From contig NC_020174.2 of the NCBI RefSeq assembly GCF_000224145.3, positions 1,657,056 to 1,721,055 on the forward strand: a stretch of 64,000 nt of DNA, given 5' to 3'. This DNA is from Ciona intestinalis. Its lineage: Eukaryota > Chordata > Ascidiacea > Phlebobranchia > Cionidae. Shown here one piece after another: positions 32,476 to 44,240 of the stretch; position 1 is the first letter of the stretch, and every line of letters starts with the position of its first letter. A program made the position numbers and the translations under genes. The notes beneath the pieces were generated by a model, which worked only from the letters and a program-made list of their open reading frames with translations, did no database searches and was not told the origin of the DNA.

Positions 32476-35400
32476 ATGGAATGTAAATGTCTCTTTCTCG
32501 ACGGGAAAGATGTTAGCATTACCGTCAAGAAAGACGCTACGGGTGCAGATCTACTCGCAAGTGTTTGCAGATACCTTGCTATCGGTAACAAACAGCCTTT
32601 TGGCTTGGTACATCGGGGAGGAGCTCACCCACCCACTTATAACTGGTGGGTTCGACTTGATAAAGAATTGAGGAAACAAATTTCAGGGAAGTGCAAAATA
32701 TGGGCGTTCGCATTGGTGCTCAAGTTCTACCCTTTGCCCCCGAAAATGAATGTAAACGAAGATATTGTAAGGTAGGACACGGCTTTTATAGTGTAGAAGT
32801 GTGTCTAAGTGTTGTGGTGTATGAAATAGGGCACCTGTGGTTCTCAGCTACCGACTAAACTATAGTCGCCGCTTAAAGCGCCGACTAAAATTTGTTCCAA
32901 CTTCCGTAATAAGTAATGCACAGAAAGTTAGTCGCCCGACTGAGACAGAAAAAAAACGCGGTAACCAATAGTAACCGCGACCGACAAAGTTTAGTCGGTA
33001 ATTGAGAATATCATCACCATATTATAATAACTTTCGTTGCACGGCCACGCGCTGATAAATACGTAATCAAGCATGTATTCAAAATATCTGCGTAAAATTA
33101 CTGTCTATTTCAGGTTTCATTCCGTTCTTCAAGTACGACAGGACTTGCTTACCGGAAAACTAAAATGTCCAACCCACACGCTGTCGTTGCTTGCCTCGTA
33201 CTGGCTTCAGTCTGAGTATGGCGAATGGACAAGCGACCAAGTGGACAGGCAACTAGCGGAAGAGTTCCGTTACGTCAGGCGAGGGAAATATAACTCGTCG
33301 CAAAACAACGAGAGTGATGTAGACTTCGAGCAACAGGTAAAACCTTATGCAGTTAAATTGCACTAATATAAGCATATAAAACAGCAGTTTGTACATAGTA
33401 GGGTGGGCAAAGATGGGAAACCTTTTTTTTATTTTCTCGACCCATTTGGTAGTAAACAAGGGACATTCAAAGAATTAACAAAACGTACCCTCATGACTCC
33501 CATAGACCGTTGTTTATTGTTTAAAACATGATCAGAGTATTTAATATTATTTGCTAAAGGTGTCCCCGTCTCCCCTCACCCTACCATATACAATAAACAC
33601 GTTTTGTAGCCTACATTTATTTTAAAAGACAAAATTCTAACACTAGAGGTATACAGCACCAAATCATCAGTCATTAACTCGCGTTATAAAAACGAGAACA
33701 TCACGGCTTCTAAACAACGACGTTTATCTTCAAATTTTTTTACTCTTCAATTTTGTAGATGGTAGAACTACACCGCTGTCTTGGTAGCATGACGCCTGCA
33801 ATTGCTGACAAACATTTCCTTCGACTTGCTGCGTCTCTTGCAACTTATGGAGTTCATTTCTATCCTGCCTTTGAACTGGTAACTACACACGGTATGTGGT
33901 ATGTTACATAACTTAAATAACGTCAAATATATATACAGCAAAAATGCGTCTCTTTAAAGCGCCTTAGAACTACCAAAATTGTGGGCGTATGTATTCTTGA
34001 ACAAGAAACTTAACGGAAACTTTTCTAACCAAGTCGTTCCTTGTGGGTTGTTAAAACTGTAAATTTAAAATACATTCAAAACCATTGCCCTCAAAGTTAT
34101 ACTCGTATAGCAACTCGTAAGAGTCCATAAAATGTATGAAACAACAGCTCTTTGCTATATAGCGACTTACATTGAGAAAACAAGTTACATTTTTTACAAA
34201 GTAACCAGTTTTATATTTCAATTATACTTAAACTTTGTTCAGGTCGATCCCGTTTCGGAGGAAGCGGGAGTCGCATCCAGGAGTGCGGGGATGCTCTCCT
34301 GCTTGGCATCGGACCTAAGGGTGTGATGATGATAAAAGAGAGAAGGAGCAGAAAACAAATTGCATGGAGTGAGATCGGAGCAGTTTTATTCAAACATAAC
34401 AAAGTTATTATTAGACTACAGAAGGTAACGTTGTTATACAGGAAGAGAAAGTAAAGCGCAATGTAAAATTGTTCATACCTTAGGCTGTTACTTTAATTTT
34501 TAACGTTAACGTTCTGCTACAGATATATTCTTGGTGAACAAATAAAGAGCCCATCTTGTTTAACATTATGTTTGTCTTTCACTTTCAGCCTGACAAAAAC
34601 GGCCGGAAAGAAATCCCTTTAGCAATGGAGTCAACTAAACAAGCAAAGGTGGTTTGGAAGATAGCGATAGACATGCACGTCAACTTTCGCTTCCAGCAAA
34701 ACTCGCCAGCCGCTGTTAAAATTGAAAGAGACTGCTGCTGTATAGGAGTTAAAAAAGTGAAAATTATCCCAAAGGCGCGCGTTGGAAAGGCAAGGGTATC
34801 TAGGAAGCCGGCTATTTCTATTATATCGGAGGTGCCTGTCACTAAAAGCAACAAGTCCTCCCCAGCTTTGTCGAAAAAGATTTTCGACTCAAATTCGGCA
34901 ACCAAACCGAAACAACACCCTTCCCCCTCAGCAAGATCAAGAGCGAGCAACCGAAAATCCGATTCACCACGCACAAACACGTCCAGAGGTTCTTCACCCG
35001 TCACCAGTCGCTCGAAGTCACAATCTCCGTCTCCAACACGCAAAACTTCGCCCAAGTATTTAGATGAAGATTCTGCGGCTTCTTCCACGCTTAGATACGA
35101 CGACAAAGTGGCAAGCGCCGTTCCGAAAAGGATGAAAGCAGTTTATAAAATTCCATTGGAAAACGTAACCTGTGATGATGGAATGTCTGGTGTTTCGGAT
35201 AACACAGATGTATTGTGTAGTCAGGGGATAATTGAGAACGCCTTCTCCTACGCCGAGAGTGACGGGATGAACTCCATTCACTCCTGGTTGGAGCTATGCT
35301 CACCTAAAGCTCAGAGGAGAGGACGGGAGAAAACGAGAAGGAGTGAGAGAACGGGAAGAGAGAAAACAAGGAGCGCTCCGGCAAGCCAGATATCTCGTTC

Positions 35401-37642
35401 GAGAGAAAGGTAAAATATCCGAAAAACAATGTTAATATTTTTATGTTTTAACCCTGAAATTTATATAAAACTTAGCTATAAATCCATTTGTTAAAAAAAA
35501 ACTCCGGGTGCGAATAGTGCACATAGTGGTAGCCTGTGTATAAAGCATGTATCCGGAAAATCCTGAAAGCTATGACAATTGCGGCAAAAGAAAACCACGG
35601 TATATGGTTCTCATAGATTCGGTGCCAGAGTGAAACGTTTATACTCTCCACGGCACAGATAACATGCAGAAAGACGCGTTGGGGCAATTCAACGATTTAA
35701 ACGTAGCAATTATTTCATAGGTCTCCTGTCAACGAACTTGACGTGGACGACATACACGACTATAGACCCCTGATCCCTTCCAAACGTCCGATTGTTATTC
35801 GTGCTAACGAACTGCGTGATCTAAGCCCACCCCATACTGTACATTACGATGATGAACCGGTACGCCGAAGACCAGATAGGTACAGAAGTGCAGAGAACGT
35901 TTCAAGAAAGGCATACCCAAGAAAGGTATACACAATATGATACGAACAACTGAATAAATTTAATTATCGTCGCGTGGTGAAGCAAGGTCAAACGTTAATT
36001 ATGACGCGAGTGTTTTATTTCACACAGCATCACCCGCATATGGGTTTATGAGTGTGTTACTTCTGACTTATTGCGTTTGGGATTTCTTGTTATGTGTGGT
36101 TAAAAATTCTGACGTTGCACATTGGTGACGTAAAGTTTCTTGCACAAAAGCACATGTACCAGAATGGTAGCACACTTCAAGTTGAAGTAAATATTCCAAT
36201 AGTGGCAACCAGTCATATAGCCTAAACGCTGTTAGAGTTTTGTATCAATATTGTTTTCATATGTTGTATCTCTTTTTATAAAAAGATAATTCATTTTATT
36301 TGAAAAGGTTCCGTTGACCGACCGTTACTCATCCCAAAAGAAACTGGCCGATATTTACAGACAAGAATACTTAAGTAACCTCCGTGACACACGGGAGAGA
36401 AGATCAAAGAGTATGTATTCACTTCCGCAACGAAGGGCGGAATCTAAGGACAGAGATGTGTAAGTTTTGGTTTGGAGAAAATATAAGGCAGCTGCATATA
36501 AGCCCATGAACAACGTATAATGTTTATAGCACGAAAAAATGGTTTAATCCTGGTAGTAGGCGGATAATTTAAGATTTTTACCTCTTGGAAACGGTTTACT
36601 GGCTAAAGTTGCCCATAAACGTAAATCTCTATGACCCGCGTGGTGCGTCTGTCATATTTACAAATTAAACTCTGTAAATCACACAATGTATATTAAGGTG
36701 GGGGAAGATGACACACCTTTTCATTCTATTTTCTCGTCACATTTGGTAGCAAACAAAGAAAAATCAAATAATCATAAAACTGTATCCTCCCGACTCCCAA
36801 ATACCGTTGTTAATTGTTTAAAACACGATTAGGGTATTTGGATATTATGTTCTAAAGGTGTCCCATCTTCCCCCACAGTACTATTAAAAAAACATAAAAA
36901 ATATAGGCCAACCCTATACGAAATGTGTTCACATGTGACTTGATATATTCAGGTACGGACCGATCGATTACTATCGTGGGATTTCTCCTTCTTCTATCAG
37001 CGCAGTTGCATCCTCTGGTAGTCAAAGATCTTGCGACTCCTATCTCGGAGCCTCCAACATGGAGGAAAGGGATTTGTTCGGAAGAGAATATCTTCCTGTT
37101 GAGTCCTCTTTCACCAAAAGAGTCCTGAGCGAATCGAGATTGGCACGACAGAGACATTTTTCCGGAAATCTAAACGAGCCAGGAGTAGAAGCGATAAGTA
37201 GAATTCAAACACCCGTTGCGAGTAAGTGTTTATACGTCATATAAGAGTATTTATAGATAGCTAATGATGATCCAACGATTTATATACAGGATCTCGGAGA
37301 AAGAATGTTACAAGTTGGGCATATGGTGACGAAAGCCGCACTGGACAAGTGTAAGTGAGTCAGCACATTCACTTAAACTATTGGTTTGACGTTTGACCCC
37401 ATCGAAGGTCATTCATCCTACGTAGGCTACAATGCCTTTGAACCACGTAGCCTATAGAGTCTAGAAATGTTATAACACGTGTACACAGCCTGTAGGATTT
37501 GTATTTCCTCGCAAAACGATTTTAATTCGTATAATATGTTTTTAGAGGTTCATCCAGGTCAATGTATGACGTTCGACAACGACAGCAAGAAAAAGAAGAC
37601 ACGATACCACGAATACCAAGATTCGTTCCTAGTGTCCGTTAA
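32476..37642 (+). CDS. FERM domain protein (band 4.1/FRMD type)
   Basis: Ten exons join in phase to 812 residues: 32476-32771, 33114-33336, 33759-33891, 34243-34424, 34589-35409, 35721-35925, 36308-36459, 36953-37221, 37290-37350, 37546-37642. Residues 1-100 are a FERM F1 lobe (LFLDGKDVSITVKKDATGADLL; WVRLDKELRKQI). Residues 100-215 are F2 (LRQDLL-type VRQDLLTGKL; LASYWLQSEYGEW; LAASLATYGVHFYP). Residues 217-310 are F3 (LLLGIGPKGVMMI, IAWSEIGAVLFKHNKVII). The remaining 500 residues are Ser/Arg/Lys-rich and disordered-looking, with a short conserved-looking end IPRFVPSVR. FERM proteins link membrane lipids and receptors to actin. The exact family (FRMD or EPB41-like) is not settled. The ninth exon's donor, GTAAGT, overlaps an in-frame TAA, so failure to splice would stop the protein at once (see findings). 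Confidence 0.88.
32849..33000. mobile_element. Small MITE with TACCGACTAAAC ends
   Basis: A 152-bp element in the first intron of the FERM gene with inverted termini (TACCGACTAAACT at the left; AGTTTAGTCGGTA-type at the right). It contains a further internal hairpin, GCGGTAACC...GTAACCGC. No coding. Family unknown. Confidence 0.65.
33398..33594. mobile_element. MITE, GTGGGG family, copy 3 (reverse)
   Basis: Inverted ends GTAGGGTGGGCAAAGATGGG and CCGTCTCCCCTCACCCTAC, with internal CATGACTCCCATAGACC, the reverse of the GGGAGTCATGAG marker in copy 1. Intronic in the FERM gene. Confidence 0.75.
36698..36876. mobile_element. MITE, GTGGGG family, copy 4 (reverse)
   Basis: The best-preserved ends of the family: GTGGGGGAAGATGACACACC at the left and GGTGTCCCATCTTCCCCCAC at the right, almost perfect inverted repeats of 20 bases. 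In the FERM gene intron 36460-36952. Confidence 0.8.
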
Positions 37643-38711
37643 AATATTTATCGATTTGTCTCCTTGGACGCTTAAATGTTCAGAAAATGACGCTTGTTTT
37701 GCATTTGTGCACTCTTAGATTACATGTGTAGAAGCACATCTTGCTTGACTGCCCGGTCGATAAATGTCAGTGGCAGCGTATACTTATACACGCATTGATG
37801 TTTCGAATGTTTCAGTAGCGGATTTTATTCTTGTTTGTACTATGTTCTTGTGATTGCATTCGGGTGAATTAAAACAGCACCTTTCGTTTGTTGTTTTCCC
37901 ATTTATTAAGTGGTATAAGAATTATATAACTATAACGGTATCGACATATTCTTAGCTAAAACGTTGGCACAGCTCTTGCGAAAACGACTGCCTACATATA
38001 ACCTATAGTCTACTAAACACACATATATCTGTACGGCAGTTAAATCCTAGGAGTTTAAACATGTTTCAAATAGACACATTCTGAAGTTAAACAGCCACGC
38101 TTTTTAGATGTTCTTCTATAATTTCTATCTATAGTGTGTTCACAACTGTTGTTTTGCTGTTGATTTCGCGCTCTTCGTTCATACAGTATGATCTTCGCTA
38201 TTGTTTTCAAAGGGATAAATAACAATTATATTTTAGTTTACTATATACCTTATTCCAACGTCGGACTATTTATTCGCAAGCTACTGTGGTGTGATAACAC
38301 TGCATTGTACAAGCGCATGCATTTCATCCGAGCGGTCGTTTGCTTGGTGGATGAAACTCGGACGTTAAAACTTCGCACCGAATGGGTAACGCAAAACGAA
38401 ATTATATTTTATGCGACTTTAACACCTGCGAAATGAACCACCTTGAATTACAGAGAATATCCTGAAGAAAAAAACGAATGCAATTTGTATTGGATCAGGT
38501 TATAAAGGTGTTAGTCTGCCTTTTTAAGTTGTTTAAATTACTTTTGGAAAGCTTGCTTTGAAGATATTGAATCAGAAGCTGAAGAATTGAACTTAGCCGT
38601 TCTTCACGTTTGTTGATCCGTTTTTAAAATTGCAAAACTCGTTGAAAAGAGAACAAATTGAAACGAAAGTAAAAAGCAATTATGCAAATTGAACAACAGA
38701 CAGGAAGACTT
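37643..38711. other. 3' flanks of the convergent FERM and HIBCH genes, no gene seen
   Basis: About 1.07 kb between two stop codons facing each other. It contains open frames of up to about 80 codons (near 38188-38436) with no recognisable similarity. I see no polyadenylation signal I would commit to. Confidence 0.45.
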
Positions 38712-41557
38712 TTACAGTTGCAACTCTTCACCATCAGAGGGCAGTATGAAGTGCTTGTCTACAATACCCTCCGTTACACCAGACAAAGTAGCTGGGTTCC
38801 ACTTCGGTGATTTATCTTTGTCAATAAGAACGGAACGAACCCCCTCATAAAAGTCAGGATGTCTCAAACATTGGCTGCCCATCCTGTTAAAGTTATAATG
38901 GTAGCTTTGGTTATTATGAAATGATGGTTATGGAACTCATTGGTTGACACCATGACCCACTGTTTAGCACGCATACCCCTGGTACAGGATTTACAGGGTT
39001 CAAGGTTTGACGTTGCTACCATTGTGGGTGGACGTGTCATTAGGCAAGACACTTAACAAAGATTGCCTAAGCCCTTAACCCAGTAGTCCTTTATGTGTTG
39101 TTAATCAGCCGACAGCCATACATTAAAAAAGGAAAGATAAAAAAAACTAAATCAAAACACTGCCATCCTGTCCCACAGACTGTAATAAATACTAATCTAG
39201 TAATCCATACACACCATTAAACCACTGACCTGTATTCCATTTCCAAACACTCACTCAGATCAAGACTTTCCCCAAGACTTAGTTGTCTGTGGGTGATCTT
39301 TAACGAAGTAGGCGACATTTTTTCCATCACACTGAGTTGTTCAAGTGCCCACTCACTTCCATCATTCCTTAAATTCTTTATCAGAAATATTTCAAATTAC
39401 ATACATTTATTTATAAAGGGTTAAATTAAGAAATAATTTTATTAATTTTATTAACATGGAAAATTGGAAAGAAACCGGCAATAATTAAAAAAATCCCCTC
39501 AAAAAGTTTAATAATTTTACAAAAAAAATTTTTTTTCGCTTAGAGGTAAACACTATCAAGATTAAACTTTACCTCAAAAATTTCTTCCACAGAATCGGCA
39601 CAAAACATCCTCTTTATGTCTTCTTCTTTATCACGAAGGATGAGATAATCTCGTTCCCTCCCAGTTTGACATTCTTCATGATATTTACGAAGTAACTGCA
39701 TTAACATAAGAAAGCTATTACTTTGTTTTCCTTTGTCTTAATGCAATGTTACTTTTATCCTGTCTATAACATACAGTGCGTAAACACTTTTTAAATTAAA
39801 AGCTGTAAAAACACACAAACATGGTTTCCCTTAACTTTTCTCCTTAAAAAAGGTCTGGATTTTACAGTTTCGTAATGTAACAGCTTAGCACACAATACAA
39901 CATGCGAAATATCACCAAAAATATACAACATCATAACATGCGATACGAAAAAAGACTAACGTCTGTTATATCCTGTGTGGATGGATTCTCCATTGCAACA
40001 AGATCTTGTTCAAGTTGAGGTAGGACGGTACTATGAACCATACGTGTAGCTACACCTGCTTTGTAAACATCTCTGCCTTTCAGTCGGAAGCCCGTCAAAG
40101 CAAGATACATTCCAAGATGTTTGCTTAGTCGTGGCAGGAAGTAGGAACCTCCAACATCAGGGAAAAGACCTGGGATGAAGTAATGCATATGAGTATGATT
40201 GTATTGAATATATAAAGTCAGAATGGTTAGTAAACTGTAGTAAAAAAATGATAAAGCAATATAACTTTTATATTTATATATTATTTCGTTGCTGGCAGGC
40301 AAAAAGTAAAATAGTCTTTGTTACTCATCTGGTATATAAATTGACAAGTTAAAAAAAACATTAATTTACCTATTGCAGTTTCAGGCATTGCAAACAAAGT
40401 ACGTTCGGTGCAAATCCTGTTTTCACCATGAACCGACAATCCTACACCACCCCCCATTGTTATTCCATCAATAAATGCAATGTAAGGAACAAGGCACGTC
40501 GCTATTCTGTAATTCAACTGATATTCAGAACGAAAAAACTCTTGACCTGCATAAGAGAAAACACAACAAAAGTGGTAATTTAAAGACAGTCAGTATGATG
40601 CATCATGCATTGAAATAAAATACAACACATTGAACACAATATATATATATATATAAAATGCTAAAAACAACTCAAACTGCAATCGGATATTTTTTTTTTA
40701 AATCCAGAAAAACTTAAACACAAACATTTAAAACAAGATATCACTTTATCAAATATAAATAAAGTATATTTTACTTTTATTGTATTTAAAAGTGAATATA
40801 AATAAGTAATCACAAACCTGCTTCATAGTTTCCCTTTTTTCCCTCCTCGGTTATTGATAGAATATCACCACCAGCACAGAAAGCTTTACCACCTGCACCT
40901 TTCATTATAATCATTGTAGTAGCTGGGTCTTCTTCCCATTCCTTTCATTGGAAGAATTAAACATAAGAAATAAAATAAAACAATTCTGTCAATAAACCAT
41001 AGGTGACAAACTCAGTCAAACCAATAGTTTTCAAATCTATTGAATATTGTATACAATGTTAAATGCAACATACTTTGGCTTTGTTTGTTTTTATGGGCAT
41101 TTAGCAGTGGGGCAAAGCTGTTTTGGGTAAAAAAAAACTATGATATCACCTTAAGTTTTAAAGGTTTGGATAACATTTATTAACCCATGCATCCCTTATA
41201 ATACGCCTATATGCACTAAGACTTAATCAAATGAAAAAGACACCTTTTTTAAGCGTTCATATATATTATATCGAAGAGTATATATGTGTAGATGAAAAAA
41301 CCTACCTTAATTTTTGGAAATATTTTTTTTATCATAGACAGATTTAAAGCATTTAATGCTGATGGCCTGTTCAGAGTTATAATTCCAGCTCCACCAATAC
41401 GTTCAAACAAAACATCGTCTCCTGCAAAAGAGGCTGAAGAGAAACACCTTGCTAGTCGCATTTTGCTGATCGATGAGACAGGAGATGAAACCTGAGCTCC
41501 TTGGATATGTTTAGATAAGACCAGAACTCTTCGAATACTTTTTGCACAATTCATCAT
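38712..41557 (-). CDS. HIBCH: 3-hydroxyisobutyryl-CoA hydrolase, mitochondrial
   Basis: Seven exons join in phase to 400 residues: 41306-41557, 40818-40941, 40370-40546, 39961-40169, 39573-39695, 39230-39375, 38712-38883. The enzyme frees 3-hydroxyisobutyrate from its CoA ester in valine breakdown in the mitochondrial matrix. Crotonase-fold landmarks are in order: [22 protein letters not shown] (oxyanion loop), [25 protein letters not shown] followed by [14 protein letters not shown], and [18 protein letters not shown]. All match the vertebrate protein closely, and the length is close to the 386 aa of human HIBCH. The first 45 residues are basic and Ser/Ala-rich with no acidic residue, fitting a mitochondrial import signal. 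The start codon is the first of two adjacent ATGs, 21 bases from the stop of the gene upstream, which suggests co-transcription. Confidence 0.96.
38940..39125 (+). mobile_element. tRNA-derived SINE fragment
   Basis: GGGTTCAAGG (B-box-like, 38996-39005), then GCTACCATTGTGGGTGG, AGGCAAGACACTTAAC and a TCAGCCGACAGCCATACATTA tail, all shared with the SINE at 16905. The A box is decayed. It lies in the last intron of HIBCH. Confidence 0.65.
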
Positions 41558-41578
41558 CAAGATTTTTATGGGAAATTT

Positions 41579-41893
41579 TCAACTTTTAGTCTGCTGTTGT
41601 TGACGTCTTGCTCTTTGTAATTCTTTCAATTCTATTTTACGCTGGTTGTCGATAAAATATTTCACTGCCACAAATCCAATTACTGCTGTAGGGATTGCAA
41701 TTACCCTGGAAATAAATAAATATATGCATTTTACAAGATGTAAACGTTAGTTTAACCCTACACACATTTAACCAACTTACCAGGACCAAAAAGTTTTCTT
41801 AAAGGGATCAGTTTGCGTTTGTTTGAGCGTTCTCACCTGACGTTTACTAATGCACTGTAACTGTTCATGAAAGGTGCGGAGAAGTACACCCAT
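41579..41893 (-). CDS. Small single-pass membrane protein, 79 aa, upstream of HIBCH
   Basis: Two exons (41781-41893 and 41579-41705) join in phase to a 79-residue protein beginning MGVLLRTFHEQLQ. Its only hydrophobic stretch (about residues 38-55: WVIAIPTAVIGFVAVKYF) would be one membrane helix, followed by a strongly basic and Gln-rich tail (RRQQQQTKS). The preceding sequence in this frame reaches a stop 19 codons upstream with no other ATG, which supports this start. No family recognised; the pattern fits small mitochondrial or ER membrane proteins. It ends 21 bases before the HIBCH start codon on the same strand, so the two may be one operon. Confidence 0.7.
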
Positions 41894-43030
41894 TTGCCCC
41901 GCAAGAACGTTAAATGTAGATATCCAGTACAAGAAGCACAGCTAGTTATCTGCTATCAAAGCACACCTGTATTTAAAAAACATACAAATAATTGCTTCAT
42001 TTACGACGAATAAGAAATGCGCAAATTTGACGTGGCAACGTAATCTGTGTTTATTAGGTAAAATATACACAATAATATCATAACATTGTACAGCGATACC
42101 TCTTCACTACAGTCGAACACAGCATTACTAAAGCTCGCTGTAAAAATCTTTTGGTCTTGGTACTTTTCCATCGTAGGAAAAAGGCATACTCCAATTACTG
42201 TCCCCAATAAAAATCATGGAATGCCAATTGTCACTTTTAAAATACATCGTGTATAAATTGAGCAATTTTAGAACACATGCATTTTTCTACTTTACTATAT
42301 GCAAACTTTTTGCTGCGCGGAAGCGATTTTTTAACACTTTCTGAAACTTAACGCTATGCAAGTTGCAAACACGTGCGTGTCATTCGGATAACTACAACAC
42401 AGGGTTATCTATGCTGCAACATCGACGGATGCATGGACACGGAGCCGCTACAAATCTGCTACGATAGATGCAACGACCAATATACCATTATGGCTATATG
42501 CAACCAGAGTCGTATAAACACCGGTATTTCTATGGCTCTGTATGCAACCTCCTGTGTAAACCTGCTTCAACATTTTGCAATGATGTGTACATTCGTTATG
42601 GTCAGGTGTGCACGAGAAAGTTTTCAAGATAAAATAATGAACTTTTGCTACTCCTGCATTTGGAGCTGAGGATGAATGTATGAATGTAACTTGTTTACAC
42701 TCGCGTTCTGGCTCCGCGGTAGAGCCTTGAACCCGTAGCTTGTTGTGGCACGCGCCAAGCTAGTAATGGTTTAGGTGTAAAGCTATAAAGATGTACTCAA
42801 TGGTGATGACGCTTTGTTATGTATGACCCACCGCTTTAGCCGTATGCCCACGTCGTTTAAGAGCCATAAAAAAACCTGCATCGAAATACCTCGTTCCCCA
42901 CTCGTTCCTGTGATTCATAGAAATCTAAAAACATTAATGGAAGTTGCGTAAATGGGAAATTTTATTACGTCATTCCCCAAGCTAGTTGCGTATCCGGTGA
43001 CGTTTATTTTACGTTATTGTATGTACGGAT
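41894..43030. other. Intergenic, divergent promoters presumed
   Basis: Lies between the small membrane protein (-) and the carrier gene (+). About 42668-42760 looks like a degraded reverse SINE (GAATGTATGAATGTAAC tail; GAGCCTTGAACCC as reversed B box). A 98-codon open frame at 42373-42669 has no recognisable similarity or splice context. No gene called. Confidence 0.45.
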
Positions 43031-43722
43031 GCGTGTTTGTGGGTTCATTCATGAGCTAACATAGTCAAAACCCAGCACACAGGTATGTCACCAACGCTGT
43101 TCTGGTCATAGAAATACTAGGCAAGGAAAGGTATATTCAAAGTTACGTCTCGTTTGTCTCATACTATATATATATATTAAAGGTGTTATAGCGACCACGC
43201 TTTCAACAAATTAAACGTAATAATGTTTTAACGTTAAGTATGTTTAAACAACTGTTGTTTTGTCGCAATATGTTATATTTTCGTTGGTTTCTATATCTAA
43301 ATCTTTGCTACAATAATCGCAGAGAAAAATAAAAGTTATTGTTATATTTTAAAAATTACTGATATATTAGATGTGCTGACTGCTGTGATTAGGAATTACA
43401 TTAAATATCTTAGATTCTTTAGTTGGTTAAGTAATTTAGGAAAAGTTACTTTCTATACAGTAACACAAGCCAACTACAAGTCTTTGCATTGGAATGACGA
43501 TTAAAGATTTTGGTTCATCAGAAACATTACCAACAAGTTCTAACAAAGAAAATTTAACAAAACAATTCCCACCGTTCACCTTGACACAGTTAGTGGGCAA
43601 ACGCAACTCAAGTTTGGGTTCGAGTGGCTTTCTACCACCAGGTACACGATAAAGGAAGTGCATGGCATTGTAACTTTAGTGGCAACCACACAGAAAGAAG
43701 TGTATTGACATCGATCCAGCAT
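43031..43722. repeat. Contig end duplicated: 5' end of the carrier gene, copy 1
   Basis: 692 bases ending at a gap match 43773-44472, including the carrier's ATG (43494 here, 44241 there). Near the gap this copy has single-base losses (CCAGGTACACGATAAAGG against CCAGGGTACACGACTAAAGG) that break the frame. Such errors are typical of low-quality contig ends. Confidence 0.88.
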
Positions 43723-43772
43723 NNNNNNNNNNNNNNNNNNNNNNNNNNNNNNNNNNNNNNNNNNNNNNNNNN
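43723..43772. other. Scaffold gap (50 N)
   Basis: Run of exactly 50 N between overlapping contig ends. Confidence 0.98.
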
Positions 43773-44240
43773 GCGTGTTTGTGGGTCATTCATGAGCTAA
43801 CATAGTCAAAACCCAGCACACAGGTATGTCACCAACGCTGTTCTGGTCATAGAAATACTAGACAAGGAAAGGTATATTCAAAGTTACGTCTCGTTTGTCT
43901 CATACTATATATATATTAAACAATTAAAGGTGTTATAGCGACCACGCTTTCAACAAATTAAACGTAATAATGTTTTAACGTTAAGTATGTTTAAACAACT
44001 GTTGTTTTGTCGCAATATGTTATATTTTCGTTGGTTTCTATATCTAAATCTTTGCTACAATAATCGCAGAGAAAAATAAAAGTTATTGTTATATTTTAAA
44101 AATTACTGATATATTAGATGTGCTGACTGCTGTGATTAGGAATTACATTAAATATCTTAGATTCTTTAGTTGGTTAAGTAATTTAGGAAAAGTTATTTTC
44201 TATACAGTAACACAAGCCAACTACAAGTCTTTGCATTGGA

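Noticed and set aside
42373-42669. 98-codon open frame rich in Cys and Met as a secreted peptide gene
   Set aside because: No signal peptide pattern, no splice context and no similarity; it lies beside a decayed SINE and in a presumed promoter region.
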